Shown piece by piece: positions 26,111 through 35,729 of a stretch of DNA of 64,000 nt. This stretch comes from Lichenicola cladoniae (GTDB lineage: Bacteria > Pseudomonadota > Alphaproteobacteria > Acetobacterales > Acetobacteraceae). The notes beneath the pieces are model-generated. The model worked only from the letters and a program-made list of their open reading frames with translations, made no database searches and was not told the DNA's origin. The stretch's first letter is position 1; each line of letters starts with the position of its first letter. The DNA lies in NCBI RefSeq assembly GCF_013201075.1, contig NZ_CP053708.1, positions 933,501-997,500 of the forward strand. The letters are read 5' to 3'. Both the position numbers and the translations under genes were made by a program.

Positions 26111-27148
26111 CTACCTCTTCTTGAGTGACCCAATGCCGACCGCTACGGCAAGCGGCGCTAATGCAGCCGCCGCTCCAAAAAGCGACGCCACGCCGAGGGC
26201 AGCTGCCAGTGCATTCCGTGACCGGCTCGTGACGAACTCGCGACCTGGCCGTTTCGTGCGCGCCGAGAAGGGACCGTCGACACCTGGATCGTCTTCATCG
26301 ACATCGTAGAGGTTGCCGGGCGACGCCGGTGATATGGAGTGGTCCAGCTGTGCGTCCCACATTTTTGCAGCCTGCTTGTCCCCGAAGCCTGGTGCGATCG
26401 CCTGGATCGCCGCCATCTGCATGGTTGACCTGCCGACCCATATCTCACGTTGCGGGCTGGCGACCGCGGCAACGATCGCTGTTGCGCAGGCACGCGGATC
26501 GAAGACCGGGTCGGGTGCGTTCTGACCGGCGCCGGTATAGTTTCTGGCCCGTCTGAACTGCGGCGTGTTCACGGCCGGCAGGTAGATCGTCACCAGGCGG
26601 ACATGCGACTTGTCGTGGATGAGTTCGGCCCTGAGACTGTCGGTGAAGCCACCGACCGCGCTTTTGGCGCCGCAATAGGCTGACTGTAGCGGGGCAGCCC
26701 GGATGGCCAGTCCGGACGAGACCTGTACGATTACGCCCCTGTCCCTGGTCTTCATGAGCTTCAAGGCCGCCAGCGTGCCGAACACCTGGCCGAGATAGGT
26801 GACTTCGGTAACCCGCCGGTAATCGGCTGGTGTGACTGAAACCGCCGGAGAGAGGACCGTCGCCATGGCGTTGTTCACCCAGGCCTCGATCGGACCAAGT
26901 TCGGCCTCGATCCGGGATGCCGCCGCGTGAACAGCATCGGCATCCGTGACGTCGCACGAGATACCGAGAACCTGGGCGCCGAGCGTCCGCAGTTCCGCCT
27001 CGGTGCTGCGTAGACGTGTCTCGCCTCGAGCCAGGATCGCGACAGACCATCCGTCCTGGGCAAAGGCGATCGCTGTCGCCCGGCCGATCCCCATGGTGCC
27101 ACCCGTGATGACCACGACCTTGGGAAACGGTGTCTGTCGATGGGCCAT
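26111..27148 (-). CDS. SDR-family oxidoreductase with C-terminal membrane segment
   Basis: The 345-residue protein is a classical SDR (TGGTMGIG about residues 17-24, NNAMA in place of NNAG, YCGAK catalytic pair) followed by an extension. The final 30 residues (ALAAALGVASLFGAAAALAP and onward) form one hydrophobic segment ending in a basic tail. This layout is known for membrane-associated SDRs. The ATG at 27148 is set by GAGGT six bases upstream. It is divergent from the GntR operon. Its substrate is unknown. Confidence 0.82.
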   Translation of the reverse strand: MAHRQTPFPKVVVITGGTMGIGRATAIAFAQDGWSVAILARGETRLRSTEAELRTLGAQVLGISCDVTDADAVHAAASRIEAELGPIEAWVNNAMATVLSPAVSVTPADYRRVTEVTYLGQVFGTLAALKLMKTRDRGVIVQVSSGLAIRAAPLQSAYCGAKSAVGGFTDSLRAELIHDKSHVRLVTIYLPAVNTPQFRRARNYTGAGQNAPDPVFDPRACATAIVAAVASPQREIWVGRSTMQMAAIQAIAPGFGDKQAAKMWDAQLDHSISPASPGNLYDVDEDDPGVDGPFSARTKRPGREFVTSRSRNALAAALGVASLFGAAAALAPLAVAVGIGSLKKR

Positions 27149-27416
27149 GTTGCTACCTCGCGCTGTACCGCCATAACTCCCCAGGTCGCGATTTGTTTGC
27201 ATCAGCAGTGGCATCACGAACCGGCCGAGGCGCTGATCGGCTCAGCATAAGCGCCCGGCCTGGGTCCGGCTCAGACTGTCGCGTCACCCCCTCAGTCGCG
27301 ACGATCGTCGGCACGACATCGTCTTGAGAAGCTGAGCTGTGCGTCGCGGCGGCCGTCGCTTGTTGGCCGTCGCACTGCGACCTGAGCATGAACGCCGCAC
27401 TTGACCTAACTAGATA

Positions 27417-27426
27417 TGTGATCACA
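27417..27426. promoter_or_regulatory. Candidate GntR operator TGTGATCACA
   Basis: A perfect 10-bp palindrome sits 22 bp before the gntR start and 10 bp after a TTGACC hexamer (27401-27406) that could be a -35 element. A repressor bound here would block the promoter, fitting autoregulation of the GntR-led operon. Confidence 0.35.
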
Positions 27427-27447
27427 AATGCCGACCTGGAGGCGTTG

Positions 27448-28176
27448 ATGAGCACCGTAATCCCGCTGCCGAAGCTACAGCCGGTCGTTCGAAACTCGAT
27501 GTCCGAACAGGTCTATCGGCAGTTGCGCGACGGGTTGATGAGCGGCCGCTTCACTCCGGGACAGAAACTGACGATCCGCGGCTTGGCCGAGGCACTGGGT
27601 TCCAGCCCGATGCCCGTACGCGAGGCCCTTCAGCGCCTGCAGGCGGAGAACGCCTTCGACATGAGCGATTCGTCCCGCCTTCGGGTCGCGACTTTGACCG
27701 TCGACCAATTGCGGGAGGTCCGCGATGCCCGCGTTGCACTCGAGGGGCTCCTCGCCGAGAGGGCAGCATTACACGTGACGTCGGAAGACAAGTCAGTCTT
27801 CCTCGACCTCTACAAACGTATCCAGACCGCCGTCGATACCGACGACCAGCCTGGATACCTCTGGAACAATTTCGCCTTCCATCGTCGGATCTACCAGACA
27901 GCTAATGCCAGGCTGATCCTTTCGGTGGTGGAGAATTTCTGGCTGTTGATGGGCCCGTGTTTCGCGCTGGTCGCTCCGGATCATGCACACCTGCAGCGTT
28001 CGATGGACGCACACACGCGCATTCTCGAGGCGCTCGCAACTGGTGACGGCGCCGCTGCGCGGGCAGCTGTCACCGACGACATCATGCAGGCAGCCACCTC
28101 CCTGGAACGGTTGCTGCTTCGTCGTCACCATACGGACAAGAGCAGGACAGCGCTCAAACGCGCGAGCAAAATCTGA
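27448..28176 (+). CDS. GntR-family transcriptional regulator (FCD domain)
   Basis: The 242-residue protein has an N-terminal winged helix (about residues 20-80: SEQVYRQLRDGLMSG, LTIRGLAEALGSSPMPVREAL) and an all-helical FCD effector domain with metal/ligand-binding residues likely in DARVALEGLLAERAA and the H-rich region near FHRRIYQTAN. The ATG at 27448 follows GGAGG by five bases; an in-frame ATG at 27388 is less likely because it would include the operator. It heads an operon with the SDR only 16 bp downstream, so it probably controls the lactonase/BKACE pathway. Confidence 0.88.
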   Translation: MSTVIPLPKLQPVVRNSMSEQVYRQLRDGLMSGRFTPGQKLTIRGLAEALGSSPMPVREALQRLQAENAFDMSDSSRLRVATLTVDQLREVRDARVALEGLLAERAALHVTSEDKSVFLDLYKRIQTAVDTDDQPGYLWNNFAFHRRIYQTANARLILSVVENFWLLMGPCFALVAPDHAHLQRSMDAHTRILEALATGDGAAARAAVTDDIMQAATSLERLLLRRHHTDKSRTALKRASKI

Positions 28177-28192
28177 AAGGAGCCGTCTCAAC

Positions 28193-28981
28193 ATGAGCGT
28201 ACTCGAACGCCTGAGACCCTACCCGGACATGTGCGTGATGATATCCGCCGGCGCCGCCGGGATCGGCAGGGCCTTGGCAGATGCCTACGTGGAAGCCGGG
28301 GCAACGGTGCACGTATGCGACGTCAGCGAGACAGCACTGTCCGCATTTCGGGAACGCCATCCCGGCTGCCTGGCCACGCAGGCAAACGTCGCGGATCCTG
28401 CGCAGATCGAAGCGGTGTTCCAGGCTCATGCCGAGCGGTTCGGCCGGCTCGATGTATTGATCAATAACGCAGGTATTGCCGGTCCGACCGGTGGCATCGA
28501 TACCATGGACGACGAGGCCTGGAGCCAGACCGTCGAGATCAATCTGACCGCGCAGTACCGCTTCGCGCACCGCGCCGTTCCGTTGCTCAAGAACTCGTCG
28601 AAAGCGCATATCATTTGCATGTCCTCGGTCGCCGGGAGGCTCGGCTATGCATGGCGGACACCCTATGCGGCGACGAAGTGGGCGATCATCGGCCTCATGA
28701 AGTCACTCGCCTCCGAGCTCGGACCGGACGATATCCGGGTCAATGCAATTCTTCCCGGGATCGTCGAGGGGCCGCGGATGGACGGTGTCATCCGCGCAAG
28801 GGCAGAGCAGATCGGCTTGTCATTCAAGAAGATGCGCGAGGAATATCTTCAGAAGATCTCCCTCAAGCGCATGGTGACGGCCGAGGACGTCGCCGCCATG
28901 GCACTCTTTCTTTGCTCCCCGGCGGCCCGGAACATAACGGGCCAGGCCATCAGCGTTGACGGGAATGTCGAGTATCTGTGA
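28193..28981 (+). CDS. Short-chain dehydrogenase/reductase (SDR)
   Basis: The 262-residue SDR has a variant cofactor motif (SAGAAGIG, about residues 18-25, with Ser for the usual Thr), INNAG near residue 88, MSSVAG and YAATK. The C-terminal half includes LPGIVEGPRMDGV, which resembles 3-oxoacyl-ACP/sugar-lactone-forming SDRs. AAAGGAG lies upstream. In this operon (lactonase follows directly) it may oxidise an aldose to a lactone or form the beta-keto group needed by the cleavage enzyme. Both are inference. Confidence 0.86.
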   Translation: MSVLERLRPYPDMCVMISAGAAGIGRALADAYVEAGATVHVCDVSETALSAFRERHPGCLATQANVADPAQIEAVFQAHAERFGRLDVLINNAGIAGPTGGIDTMDDEAWSQTVEINLTAQYRFAHRAVPLLKNSSKAHIICMSSVAGRLGYAWRTPYAATKWAIIGLMKSLASELGPDDIRVNAILPGIVEGPRMDGVIRARAEQIGLSFKKMREEYLQKISLKRMVTAEDVAAMALFLCSPAARNITGQAISVDGNVEYL

Positions 28982-29024
28982 CGCCGCAGCAAGACGGTGG
29001 CAGACCAGGGATCAGGAGAAAACG

Positions 29025-29903
29025 ATGGATATCGATATCGTTGTCGACGTGAAGACAACGCTTGGCGAGGGGCCGCTATGGGACGTCGAGCACCAGCGTC
29101 TCTACTGGATCGATAGTATCGACGGCCGTGTGTTTCGGAGCACTGCGGATGGAAGCGAGCTGAGGGCATGGGATGTAGGTGCCAAGATCGGGTCCATGGC
29201 ACTCCGCCGTAACGGCGACCATGCTCTTGTCGCGCTGCAGACAGGACTACATGATCTCGATCTTCAGTCGGGCGAGCTGGAGTTGCTACATGCCCCCGAG
29301 AAAGATCTGCCGCGTAACCGGCTGAACGACGGAAAGGTCGATCGTGCAGGTCGGTTCCTGTTCGGCTCGATGGATATGCTGGAGGAGCAGGCATCGGGGC
29401 GCCTCTACAGGCTGGATCCCGATCTGTCCCTGCACGTCGTCGACGAGGGAATCATCGTATCGAACGGTCCCTGCTGGAGCCCGGACGGGACGCTGTTCTA
29501 CTTCTCCGACACCTGGACCGGAGAGGTCTGGCAGTACGACTACGATGTCCTGACTGGGAATGCCGTCAACCGGCGGTGTTTCGCACATGTCGATCGGTCC
29601 GGGGGCGGGGCGGCCGATGGTGCTACGGTCGATGCAGACGGCTACCTCTGGCAGGCCCTGGTCTATGCCGGAAAGCTTGTCCGATACGCGCCGGACGGCA
29701 CCGTAGACCGCATTATCGAGATGCCTGTCGCAAAGGTGACGAGCGTCATGTTCGGCGGTCCCGAACTCGATATCCTGTTCGTGACGTCGATGGCCAAGCC
29801 GCCCCTGCCGCGTTTTCCGGGCGATGGCCAGGCTCGTGGTTCGCTGTTCGCGATACGCGGGCTCGGGGTGCGCGGCATCCCGGAACCTCGCTTCGGCAGT
29901 TAG
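29025..29903 (+). CDS. SMP-30/gluconolactonase family lactonase
   Basis: The 292-residue protein is a six-bladed beta-propeller of the SMP-30/regucalcin family. Metal-binding positions are recognisable: Glu in LGEGPLWD (about residue 15), Asn in RNRLNDGKVD near residue 99, Asn in SNGPCWS near residue 147 and Asp in GGAADGATVD near residue 198. Such enzymes hydrolyse sugar lactones to aldonic acids with a divalent metal. AGGAGAAAACG precedes the ATG. It sits between an SDR and two organic-acid type MFS carriers. Confidence 0.88.
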   Translation: MDIDIVVDVKTTLGEGPLWDVEHQRLYWIDSIDGRVFRSTADGSELRAWDVGAKIGSMALRRNGDHALVALQTGLHDLDLQSGELELLHAPEKDLPRNRLNDGKVDRAGRFLFGSMDMLEEQASGRLYRLDPDLSLHVVDEGIIVSNGPCWSPDGTLFYFSDTWTGEVWQYDYDVLTGNAVNRRCFAHVDRSGGGAADGATVDADGYLWQALVYAGKLVRYAPDGTVDRIIEMPVAKVTSVMFGGPELDILFVTSMAKPPLPRFPGDGQARGSLFAIRGLGVRGIPEPRFGS

Positions 29904-29951
29904 AGATTCTACTTCATGACCTGAGAGCCTCGCAAAGAGGCCGAACTGGGA

Positions 29952-31298
29952 ATGTTTATGAACAATCGAACCAATCGCACCGGGCTCGGGGCGATACACC
30001 GGTATTCCTGGGTATCCCTGCTTGTCTGCTGGCTTATCTGGATCCTCAACGCCTATGACCGTGAGATCATCCTGCGGCTGGGCCCGACGATCTCGAAATA
30101 TTTCGACCTGTCTCCGGCGGCCTGGGGCTCGCTGGTTTCGGTGGTGATGCTATCGCTCGCCGTCCTGGACATCCCGGGATCGATCTGGAGCGATCATTAC
30201 GGGTCCGGCTGGAAACGCGCCCGGTTTCAGGTGCCGCTCGTCCTGGGCTACAGCGCGATCTCGTTCCTGTCCGGCTTTCGGGCGCTGAGCTTCAGCCTCA
30301 CGAGCTTCGTAATGCTCCGTGTCGGCGTAAACCTCGGGGCGGGCTGGGGAGAACCTGTCGGCGTCAGCAATACTGCCGAATGGTGGCCAAAGGAACGACG
30401 CGGCTTCGCGCTGGGTGCCCACCATACGGGCTACCCGATCGGCGCCATGCTGAGCGGCATCGTCGCCAGTTTCGTGCTCACCACGTTTGGTGAAGCCCAC
30501 TGGCGTTACGTGTTCTTCGTCGCATTCGTCCTGGCCGTGCCGCTGATGCTGTTCTGGGCGCGCTATTCGACCAAATCGCGCATAGATATTCTGTATGCGG
30601 ACATTGCCGCCAAGGGCATGACCCCGCCGGTAGAAGACGGTGCCGGCACCGGCGCAAAGCCCAATGTATGGCACCTGCTCGGCGCCTGCTTCCGGACCCG
30701 CAACATCATGCTGACCGCGGGCAATACATTGCTGACCCAGATTGTCTACATGGGCATCAACATCGTGTTGCCGGCCTACCTCTACAACATCTCCGGGCTT
30801 TCTCTCGCTGGTGCCGCCGGCATGAGCGTCGTCTTCACGATCACCGGCATCCTTGGCCAGCTGATCTGGCCGAGCCTGTCGGACATCATCGGTCGTAAAG
30901 CGACGCTTGTGATCTGCGGCCTGTGGATGGCTGCCAGTGTCGGCGCTTTCTACTTTGCCGACACCATGACGCTGATCATCGTGATGCAGCTCCTGTTCGG
31001 GCTGGTCGCCAATGCGGTGTGGCCGATCTACTATGCCGCCGCGTCCGACGCAGCACCCGCACACGCGACCTCGACCGCCAATGGCATGATCACGACGGCC
31101 ATGTTCATCGGCGGTGGTATCTCGCCGGTGTTGATGGGTCACCTGATAGCCTATGGCGGTGGCTGGAAGCTCGCCGGCGGCTATATGATCTGCTTCTTCC
31201 TCATGGCCGCCTGTGCCCTCGCCGGCGTGCTGTTGCAGCTGATGACCACACGGCCGGCCGCACCACGACCGGTCGCCATGTCGCGTCCTGGCGCATGA
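29952..31298 (+). CDS. MFS transporter
   Basis: The 448-residue protein has about twelve hydrophobic segments and MFS features: LNAYDREIILRLGP in span 1, a cytoplasmic WSDHYGSGWKRAR loop after span 2 in the position of motif A, and an acidic-basic second-half loop LSDIIGRKATL. It most resembles anion:cation or sugar-acid carriers. A second in-frame ATG two codons on (29958) is equally possible. A short GC hairpin lies just upstream (29927-29941). The stop overlaps the next MFS start, so the two carriers are coupled. Confidence 0.85.
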   Translation: MFMNNRTNRTGLGAIHRYSWVSLLVCWLIWILNAYDREIILRLGPTISKYFDLSPAAWGSLVSVVMLSLAVLDIPGSIWSDHYGSGWKRARFQVPLVLGYSAISFLSGFRALSFSLTSFVMLRVGVNLGAGWGEPVGVSNTAEWWPKERRGFALGAHHTGYPIGAMLSGIVASFVLTTFGEAHWRYVFFVAFVLAVPLMLFWARYSTKSRIDILYADIAAKGMTPPVEDGAGTGAKPNVWHLLGACFRTRNIMLTAGNTLLTQIVYMGINIVLPAYLYNISGLSLAGAAGMSVVFTITGILGQLIWPSLSDIIGRKATLVICGLWMAASVGAFYFADTMTLIIVMQLLFGLVANAVWPIYYAAASDAAPAHATSTANGMITTAMFIGGGISPVLMGHLIAYGGGWKLAGGYMICFFLMAACALAGVLLQLMTTRPAAPRPVAMSRPGA

Positions 31299-32590
31299 AC
31301 GGCGTGGCGGGGGGCGGGGGAACTATCCCTCCGCGGGATCCCGAGACGCTGACGGCGCTCTGTCTACGTCGGCTGCTGCCGCTTCTGGTGGTCGCTTATG
31401 TCGTCAGCTTCGTCGATCGTACCAACATTGCGTTGGCAAAAAGCCATCTGCAAACCGATCTCGGCATTTCTGCCGCAGCCTATGGGTTGGGCGCCGGTCT
31501 GTTCTTCCTCACCTATGCCCTGACCGAAGTGCCGAGCAACATGGTGATGCACCGCGTCGGCGCCCGCCGGTGGATCACCCGCATCATGGTCAGCTGGGGT
31601 GTCATTTCAGGCTTGATGGCGGTGGTTCAGGGACCGACATCGTTCTACGTCCTGCGGATGCTGCTCGGCGTTGCGGAGGCCGGACTGTTTCCCGGCGTCA
31701 TGCTCTATCTGACCTACTGGTTCGGTGCGGAACATCGCGCTCGTGCAAGCGGCTTGTTCCTGCTCGGTGTCTGTCTTGCCAATGTGATCAGTGGCCCTCT
31801 CGGCGGCGCGCTGCTCGAGATGAACGGGGTGCTCGGCCTGCGCGGGTGGCAGTGGCTTTTCATCCTGGAGGCAGTGCCGGCGTTGGTCGTGGCCGCTGTG
31901 ATCTGGCGCAGATTGCCCGATCGTCCAAGGGATGCGCCCTGGCTGACAGCCGAAGAAGCTGCGGGGATCGAACGGCGGATCTCCAGGCAGCAACTCGAGG
32001 CCGCGCCATCGCACGAGGGCCTTGGTCGCGCACTCCTGGGGCCGCAGAGCTTGCTGACCATTGGCGTTTATTTCTGTCACCAGATTGCCATCTACACTGT
32101 CACCTTCTTCCTCCCTGGCATCATCGGCGGGTGGGGGCATCTGAGTCCGCTTTCCATCGGATCATTGACGGCACTGCCGTGGCTCGCCTCGACAGCCGGC
32201 GCCGTGTTCGCATTGCGTGGGCGTCGGACCCCGTTGCAGGCACGACGCGTCCTGGTCGCCGGCCTCCTGATCATGGCCTCCGGTATGCTCGTCGCGTCCG
32301 AGCGGCAGCCGGCTCTCGCGCTCCTCGGCTTCTGTATATCGGCGTCGATGTTCTTCGTGGTCCAGGCGTTGATCTTCACCTATCCTGCCTCGCGCCTGTC
32401 GGGCCCGCGGCTGGCCATAGGCTTGGCGTTTACGAATTCCTGCGGTTTGCTTGGCGGTTTTACGGGCCCCACTATCATGGGGCGGATCGAGCAGCAGACC
32501 GGAAGCGCCACCGGCGGCCTGATCGCGATGACCATCCTGCTCGTGGTCGCGGCTGGACTGGCGAGCCGCCTTCGGCCGGTCAGCACTTGA
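31295..32590 (+). CDS. MFS transporter, ACS (anion:cation symporter)-like
   Basis: The 431-residue protein has the tartrate/phthalate-type ACS pattern: VSFVDRTNIALAKSHLQTDLG in span 1, VPSNMVMHRVGARRWITR in motif A, and GVAEAGLFPGVMLYLTYWF in spans 4-5. Family members import dicarboxylates, sugar acids and aromatic acids. The ATG at 31295 overlaps the preceding stop (ATGA). Two adjacent but dissimilar carriers suggest uptake of two related acids, or one for uptake and one for export. Confidence 0.87.
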   Translation: MNGVAGGGGTIPPRDPETLTALCLRRLLPLLVVAYVVSFVDRTNIALAKSHLQTDLGISAAAYGLGAGLFFLTYALTEVPSNMVMHRVGARRWITRIMVSWGVISGLMAVVQGPTSFYVLRMLLGVAEAGLFPGVMLYLTYWFGAEHRARASGLFLLGVCLANVISGPLGGALLEMNGVLGLRGWQWLFILEAVPALVVAAVIWRRLPDRPRDAPWLTAEEAAGIERRISRQQLEAAPSHEGLGRALLGPQSLLTIGVYFCHQIAIYTVTFFLPGIIGGWGHLSPLSIGSLTALPWLASTAGAVFALRGRRTPLQARRVLVAGLLIMASGMLVASERQPALALLGFCISASMFFVVQALIFTYPASRLSGPRLAIGLAFTNSCGLLGGFTGPTIMGRIEQQTGSATGGLIAMTILLVVAAGLASRLRPVST

Positions 32591-32655
32591 CCTCGACCCA
32601 GCCGACACTCGATCGGCCAAGTTCCGCACTATCAGTTCATCTGAAAGAAACCAGC

Positions 32656-33588
32656 ATGGCGAAAGCTCGCAAAGCAATCATCACCTGTGCCATCACCGGC
32701 GCGATCCACACGCCGTCGATGTCACCCTACCTGCCGGTGACACCGGAGCAGATCATCGACGAGGCGGTGCGTGCTGCCGATGCAGGCGCGGCGATCCTGC
32801 ATATCCATGCGCGCGATCCGGCGACGGGCCGGCCCGACCAGTCGGTCGAGGCGTTCGGCCGTATCCTGCCGGAAGTCCGGAAGCGCTGCGATGCGGTGGT
32901 CAACATCACGACGGGCGGTAGCCCTTTCATGTCCGTGGCCGAGCGCGTGGAGCCGGCTCGCCATTTTCAGCCGGAACTTGCGTCGCTCAATATGGGATCG
33001 TTCAATTTCGGCCTGTTCCCGATGCTCGGCCGATACAAGGAGTTCAAGCACGAGTGGGAGCGTGAACACCTCGAAGGGTCCCGCAACCTGGTGTTTCGCA
33101 ACAGCTTCTCCGAAATCGAGGAAGTGATCTCGCTGTGCGCCCCGGGAGGGACGCGGTTCGAGTTCGAATGCTACGATATCGGCCACCTTTATAATCTCGC
33201 GCATTTCGTCGAGCGCGGCCTGGTGAAGCCGCCTTTCTTCGTGCAGTCGGTTTTCGGCTTGCTGGGCGGCATCGGCGCCCATTACGAGGATGTCGTCATG
33301 ATGCGCCGCACCGCTGACCGGCTGTTCGGGACGAACTATGCCTGGTCGGTGATCGGCGCCGGCTCCAGCCAGATGCGGGTCGGTACAATAGCGGCCGCAC
33401 TGGGCGCAAATATTCGTGTCGGGCTCGAGGATTCGCTTTGGGCTGGCCCGGGCCGTCTTGCCACATCCAGCGCCGAGCAGGTCAAGAACGTGCGCTTGAT
33501 CCTGGATGGGCTCGGCATGGAGGCGGCCACCCCGGAAGAGGCGCGTGCCGTCCTTGGCCTCAAAGGCGGCTCTGCTGTGAACTTCTGA
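32656..33588 (+). CDS. Beta-keto acid cleavage enzyme (BKACE, DUF849)
   Basis: The 310-residue TIM-barrel protein has the family metal motif with His49 and His51 (ILHIHARDP) and the C-terminal RVGLED motif (Arg254, Glu258, Asp259); Glu258 completes the zinc site. The N-terminal CAITGAIHTP and NITTGGSPFM strands are also typical. BKACE enzymes condense a beta-keto acid with acetyl-CoA and cleave it to acetoacetate plus a new acyl-CoA. The downstream thiolase and CoA-transferase recover the acetoacetate. The substrate is open: a sugar-derived 3-keto acid or 3-oxoadipate are the main ideas from context. Confidence 0.9.
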   Translation: MAKARKAIITCAITGAIHTPSMSPYLPVTPEQIIDEAVRAADAGAAILHIHARDPATGRPDQSVEAFGRILPEVRKRCDAVVNITTGGSPFMSVAERVEPARHFQPELASLNMGSFNFGLFPMLGRYKEFKHEWEREHLEGSRNLVFRNSFSEIEEVISLCAPGGTRFEFECYDIGHLYNLAHFVERGLVKPPFFVQSVFGLLGGIGAHYEDVVMMRRTADRLFGTNYAWSVIGAGSSQMRVGTIAAALGANIRVGLEDSLWAGPGRLATSSAEQVKNVRLILDGLGMEAATPEEARAVLGLKGGSAVNF

Positions 33589-33799
33589 TTTCACGAACGG
33601 AGGGCGTCCCGTGGCCATGACCGTTGCTCATTTCAGCGCTGCTTCAGGTTGGCATGGAGCATGCAGACCCGCGGAGGATATCTGGCGGGGGCTCGGCCGT
33701 ACTATTGCAGTCTGCTCTCGCTGACGAGCGCAACTTTACAAGGACGACCGGCAATGATTTGCGCACAATCCTGATCGACGACGTGTGTTGAGCTTCCTT

Positions 33800-34348
33800 T
33801 CAGTCCGAGAGATTCTGCGCCGGGATGACACTCAGGCCATCTCTGAAGCGTCGGCCGTTCTTGACATAGTGGAGAGACGAGAGCCGTATCCCGGCGATCT
33901 CGTCCACAGTCAGCGGCCTGACGACTTTCGCCGGCGCGCCCATGATCAGGTTTCCTGCGGGGAAGACCTTGTTCTCCGTGACCAGCGCATTGGCGCCCAC
34001 CAGGCTGTTTTCGCCGATTTGGCTGCCATTGAGCAGTGTCGCACCCATGCCGATCAGGCTGTTGTCACCAATGACCGCGCCATGGACGATCGCGCGGTGG
34101 CCGATTGTGACACCCTGGCCGATCAACACCGGCCGGCCGGGATCCACATGGATGACCGCACCATCCTGGATATTGCTGCCGCTCCCGATATCGATCAGAT
34201 CGTTATCGCCACGCAGCACGGCGCCGAACCAGATCGACACGTCGCGACCTATTGTGATGTTCCCGATCACTTGCGCATCCCCGGCAATGAAGCCGCTGGA
34301 TCGATCCACAAAGACCGGTCTCAGATTATCCAGTGCATGAACCGGCAT
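33800..34348 (-). CDS. Gamma-carbonic anhydrase-like hexapeptide-repeat protein
   Basis: The 182-residue protein is a left-handed beta-helix built of hexapeptide repeats (residues about 20-140). The three metal-binding histidines of gamma-carbonic anhydrases are present as His67 (AVIHVDP), His84 (TIGHRA) and His89 (IVHGA). AAGGAGAG lies six bases before the ATG. It is encoded opposite to the surrounding catabolic genes. PaaY/CaiE-type members near CoA pathways can act as thioesterases on blocked CoA products, which would fit a housekeeping role beside BKACE and thiolase. Confidence 0.87.
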   Translation of the reverse strand: MPVHALDNLRPVFVDRSSGFIAGDAQVIGNITIGRDVSIWFGAVLRGDNDLIDIGSGSNIQDGAVIHVDPGRPVLIGQGVTIGHRAIVHGAVIGDNSLIGMGATLLNGSQIGENSLVGANALVTENKVFPAGNLIMGAPAKVVRPLTVDEIAGIRLSSLHYVKNGRRFRDGLSVIPAQNLSD

Positions 34349-34463
34349 GGCCGCTCTCCTTCTGGCGGTAGGTCATCGTCATCTCGCTCTCGCCAGACAT
34401 CGTTGATCATCAGTTACTGGTCCAGACAATGCCGTCCGACATGAGAAAATCAGTGGGAAGATC

Positions 34464-35636
34464 ATGACAGAGATCGTTATCGTCAGCGCGGCGCGCACGC
34501 CGGTTGGAACATTCAACGGGGCGTTTGCCACGACACCGGCGCATCGGCTGGGGTCCATCGCCATAAGCGAGGCGCTCAGGCGCTCCGGCGTTGCACCGGA
34601 GGAAATCGACGAGGTCATTCTCGGGCAGGTTCTCTCGGCGGGCCAGGGCCAGAACCCGGCGCGTCAGGCGGCAATCGCAGCGGGGCTCCCGGTCGGGACA
34701 ACAGCCTGGGGTGTCAATCAGCTTTGCGGCTCGGGTCTGCGGGCAGTCGCTCTCGGGATGCAGCAGATCGCCTCCGGCGACGCGCACATCATCGTGGCCG
34801 GTGGTCAGGAAAACATGACGCTGTCGCCGCACGCGGCCTATCTTCGGGCCGGCCAGAAGATCGGCGCGCTGTCCCTTGCGGACACCATGGTGACCGATGG
34901 CCTCTGGGATGCCTTCAACGACTATCACATGGGAACGACCGCTGAAAATATAGCTGCGCGCTGGGACGTCACCCGCGAACAACAGGATATTTTCGCAGTT
35001 GCATCACAGAACAAGGCCGAGGCCGCGCAGACGGAGGGTCGTTTCATCGAGGAGATTGCCCCGGTCCTTGTCTCGTCGCGCAAAGGCGATGTCACCGTCG
35101 AGCAGGACGAGCATATTCGAAAAGTTGCGACGGTAGACGGAATGAGCGGGCTCAAGCCGGCTTTCCAGAAGAACGGAACGGTTACCGCGGGAAACGCTTC
35201 GGGCATCAATGACGGGGCGGCCGCTCTGGTCCTGATGACCGCATCCCACGCCGCACAACGCGGCCTGACACCGATGGCGCGGATCGTATCATGGGCGACT
35301 GCCGGCGTGGATCCGGCGGTGATGGGAACCGGGCCGATACCGGCATCCCGCAAGGCGCTCGACAAGGCCGGATGGACCGTCGCGGATCTTGACCTAGTCG
35401 AGGCGAACGAAGCCTTCGCGGCGCAAGCCTGCGTGGTCAACCAAGAGATGGGCTGGGATCCGGCGATCGTCAACGTCAACGGCGGCGCGATCGCGTTGGG
35501 GCACCCGATCGGCGCGTCCGGTGCACGCGTTCTGGTAACTCTTCTCCACGAGATGCGCCGGCGCGATTCCAAGCGGGCCCTGGCCACCTTGTGCATTGGC
35601 GGTGGCATGGGCATCGCCATGACGCTGGAGCGGTAA
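34464..35636 (+). CDS. Acetyl-CoA C-acetyltransferase (thiolase)
   Basis: The 390-residue thiolase has the nucleophile Cys88 ([10 protein letters not shown]), His347 (LGHPIGASG) and acid/base Cys377 (TLCIGGGMG). Length and motifs match PhaA/AtoB-type enzymes that split acetoacetyl-CoA into two acetyl-CoA, although 3-oxoadipyl-CoA thiolases look similar. The neighbouring CoA-transferase is of the acetoacetate type, which favours acetoacetyl-CoA. GGGAAG lies upstream. It begins a plus-strand unit with the two transferase subunits. Confidence 0.9.
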   Translation: MTEIVIVSAARTPVGTFNGAFATTPAHRLGSIAISEALRRSGVAPEEIDEVILGQVLSAGQGQNPARQAAIAAGLPVGTTAWGVNQLCGSGLRAVALGMQQIASGDAHIIVAGGQENMTLSPHAAYLRAGQKIGALSLADTMVTDGLWDAFNDYHMGTTAENIAARWDVTREQQDIFAVASQNKAEAAQTEGRFIEEIAPVLVSSRKGDVTVEQDEHIRKVATVDGMSGLKPAFQKNGTVTAGNASGINDGAAALVLMTASHAAQRGLTPMARIVSWATAGVDPAVMGTGPIPASRKALDKAGWTVADLDLVEANEAFAAQACVVNQEMGWDPAIVNVNGGAIALGHPIGASGARVLVTLLHEMRRRDSKRALATLCIGGGMGIAMTLER

Positions 35637-35729
35637 CGCGCGAGTTCAGACTGCAAACGGCTCGGTGATGTCGGCCCTGCTGGCCGGCAAGCCCGTCATC
35701 GGCCCGAGACAAGGCCAAGGAGGAACACG

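Noticed and set aside
25723-26133. Minus-strand 136-codon frame between the GST and SDR genes
   Set aside because: It overlaps the SDR end, has no ribosome site or motif, and its Ser/Arg/Cys-rich composition is typical of a non-coding frame.
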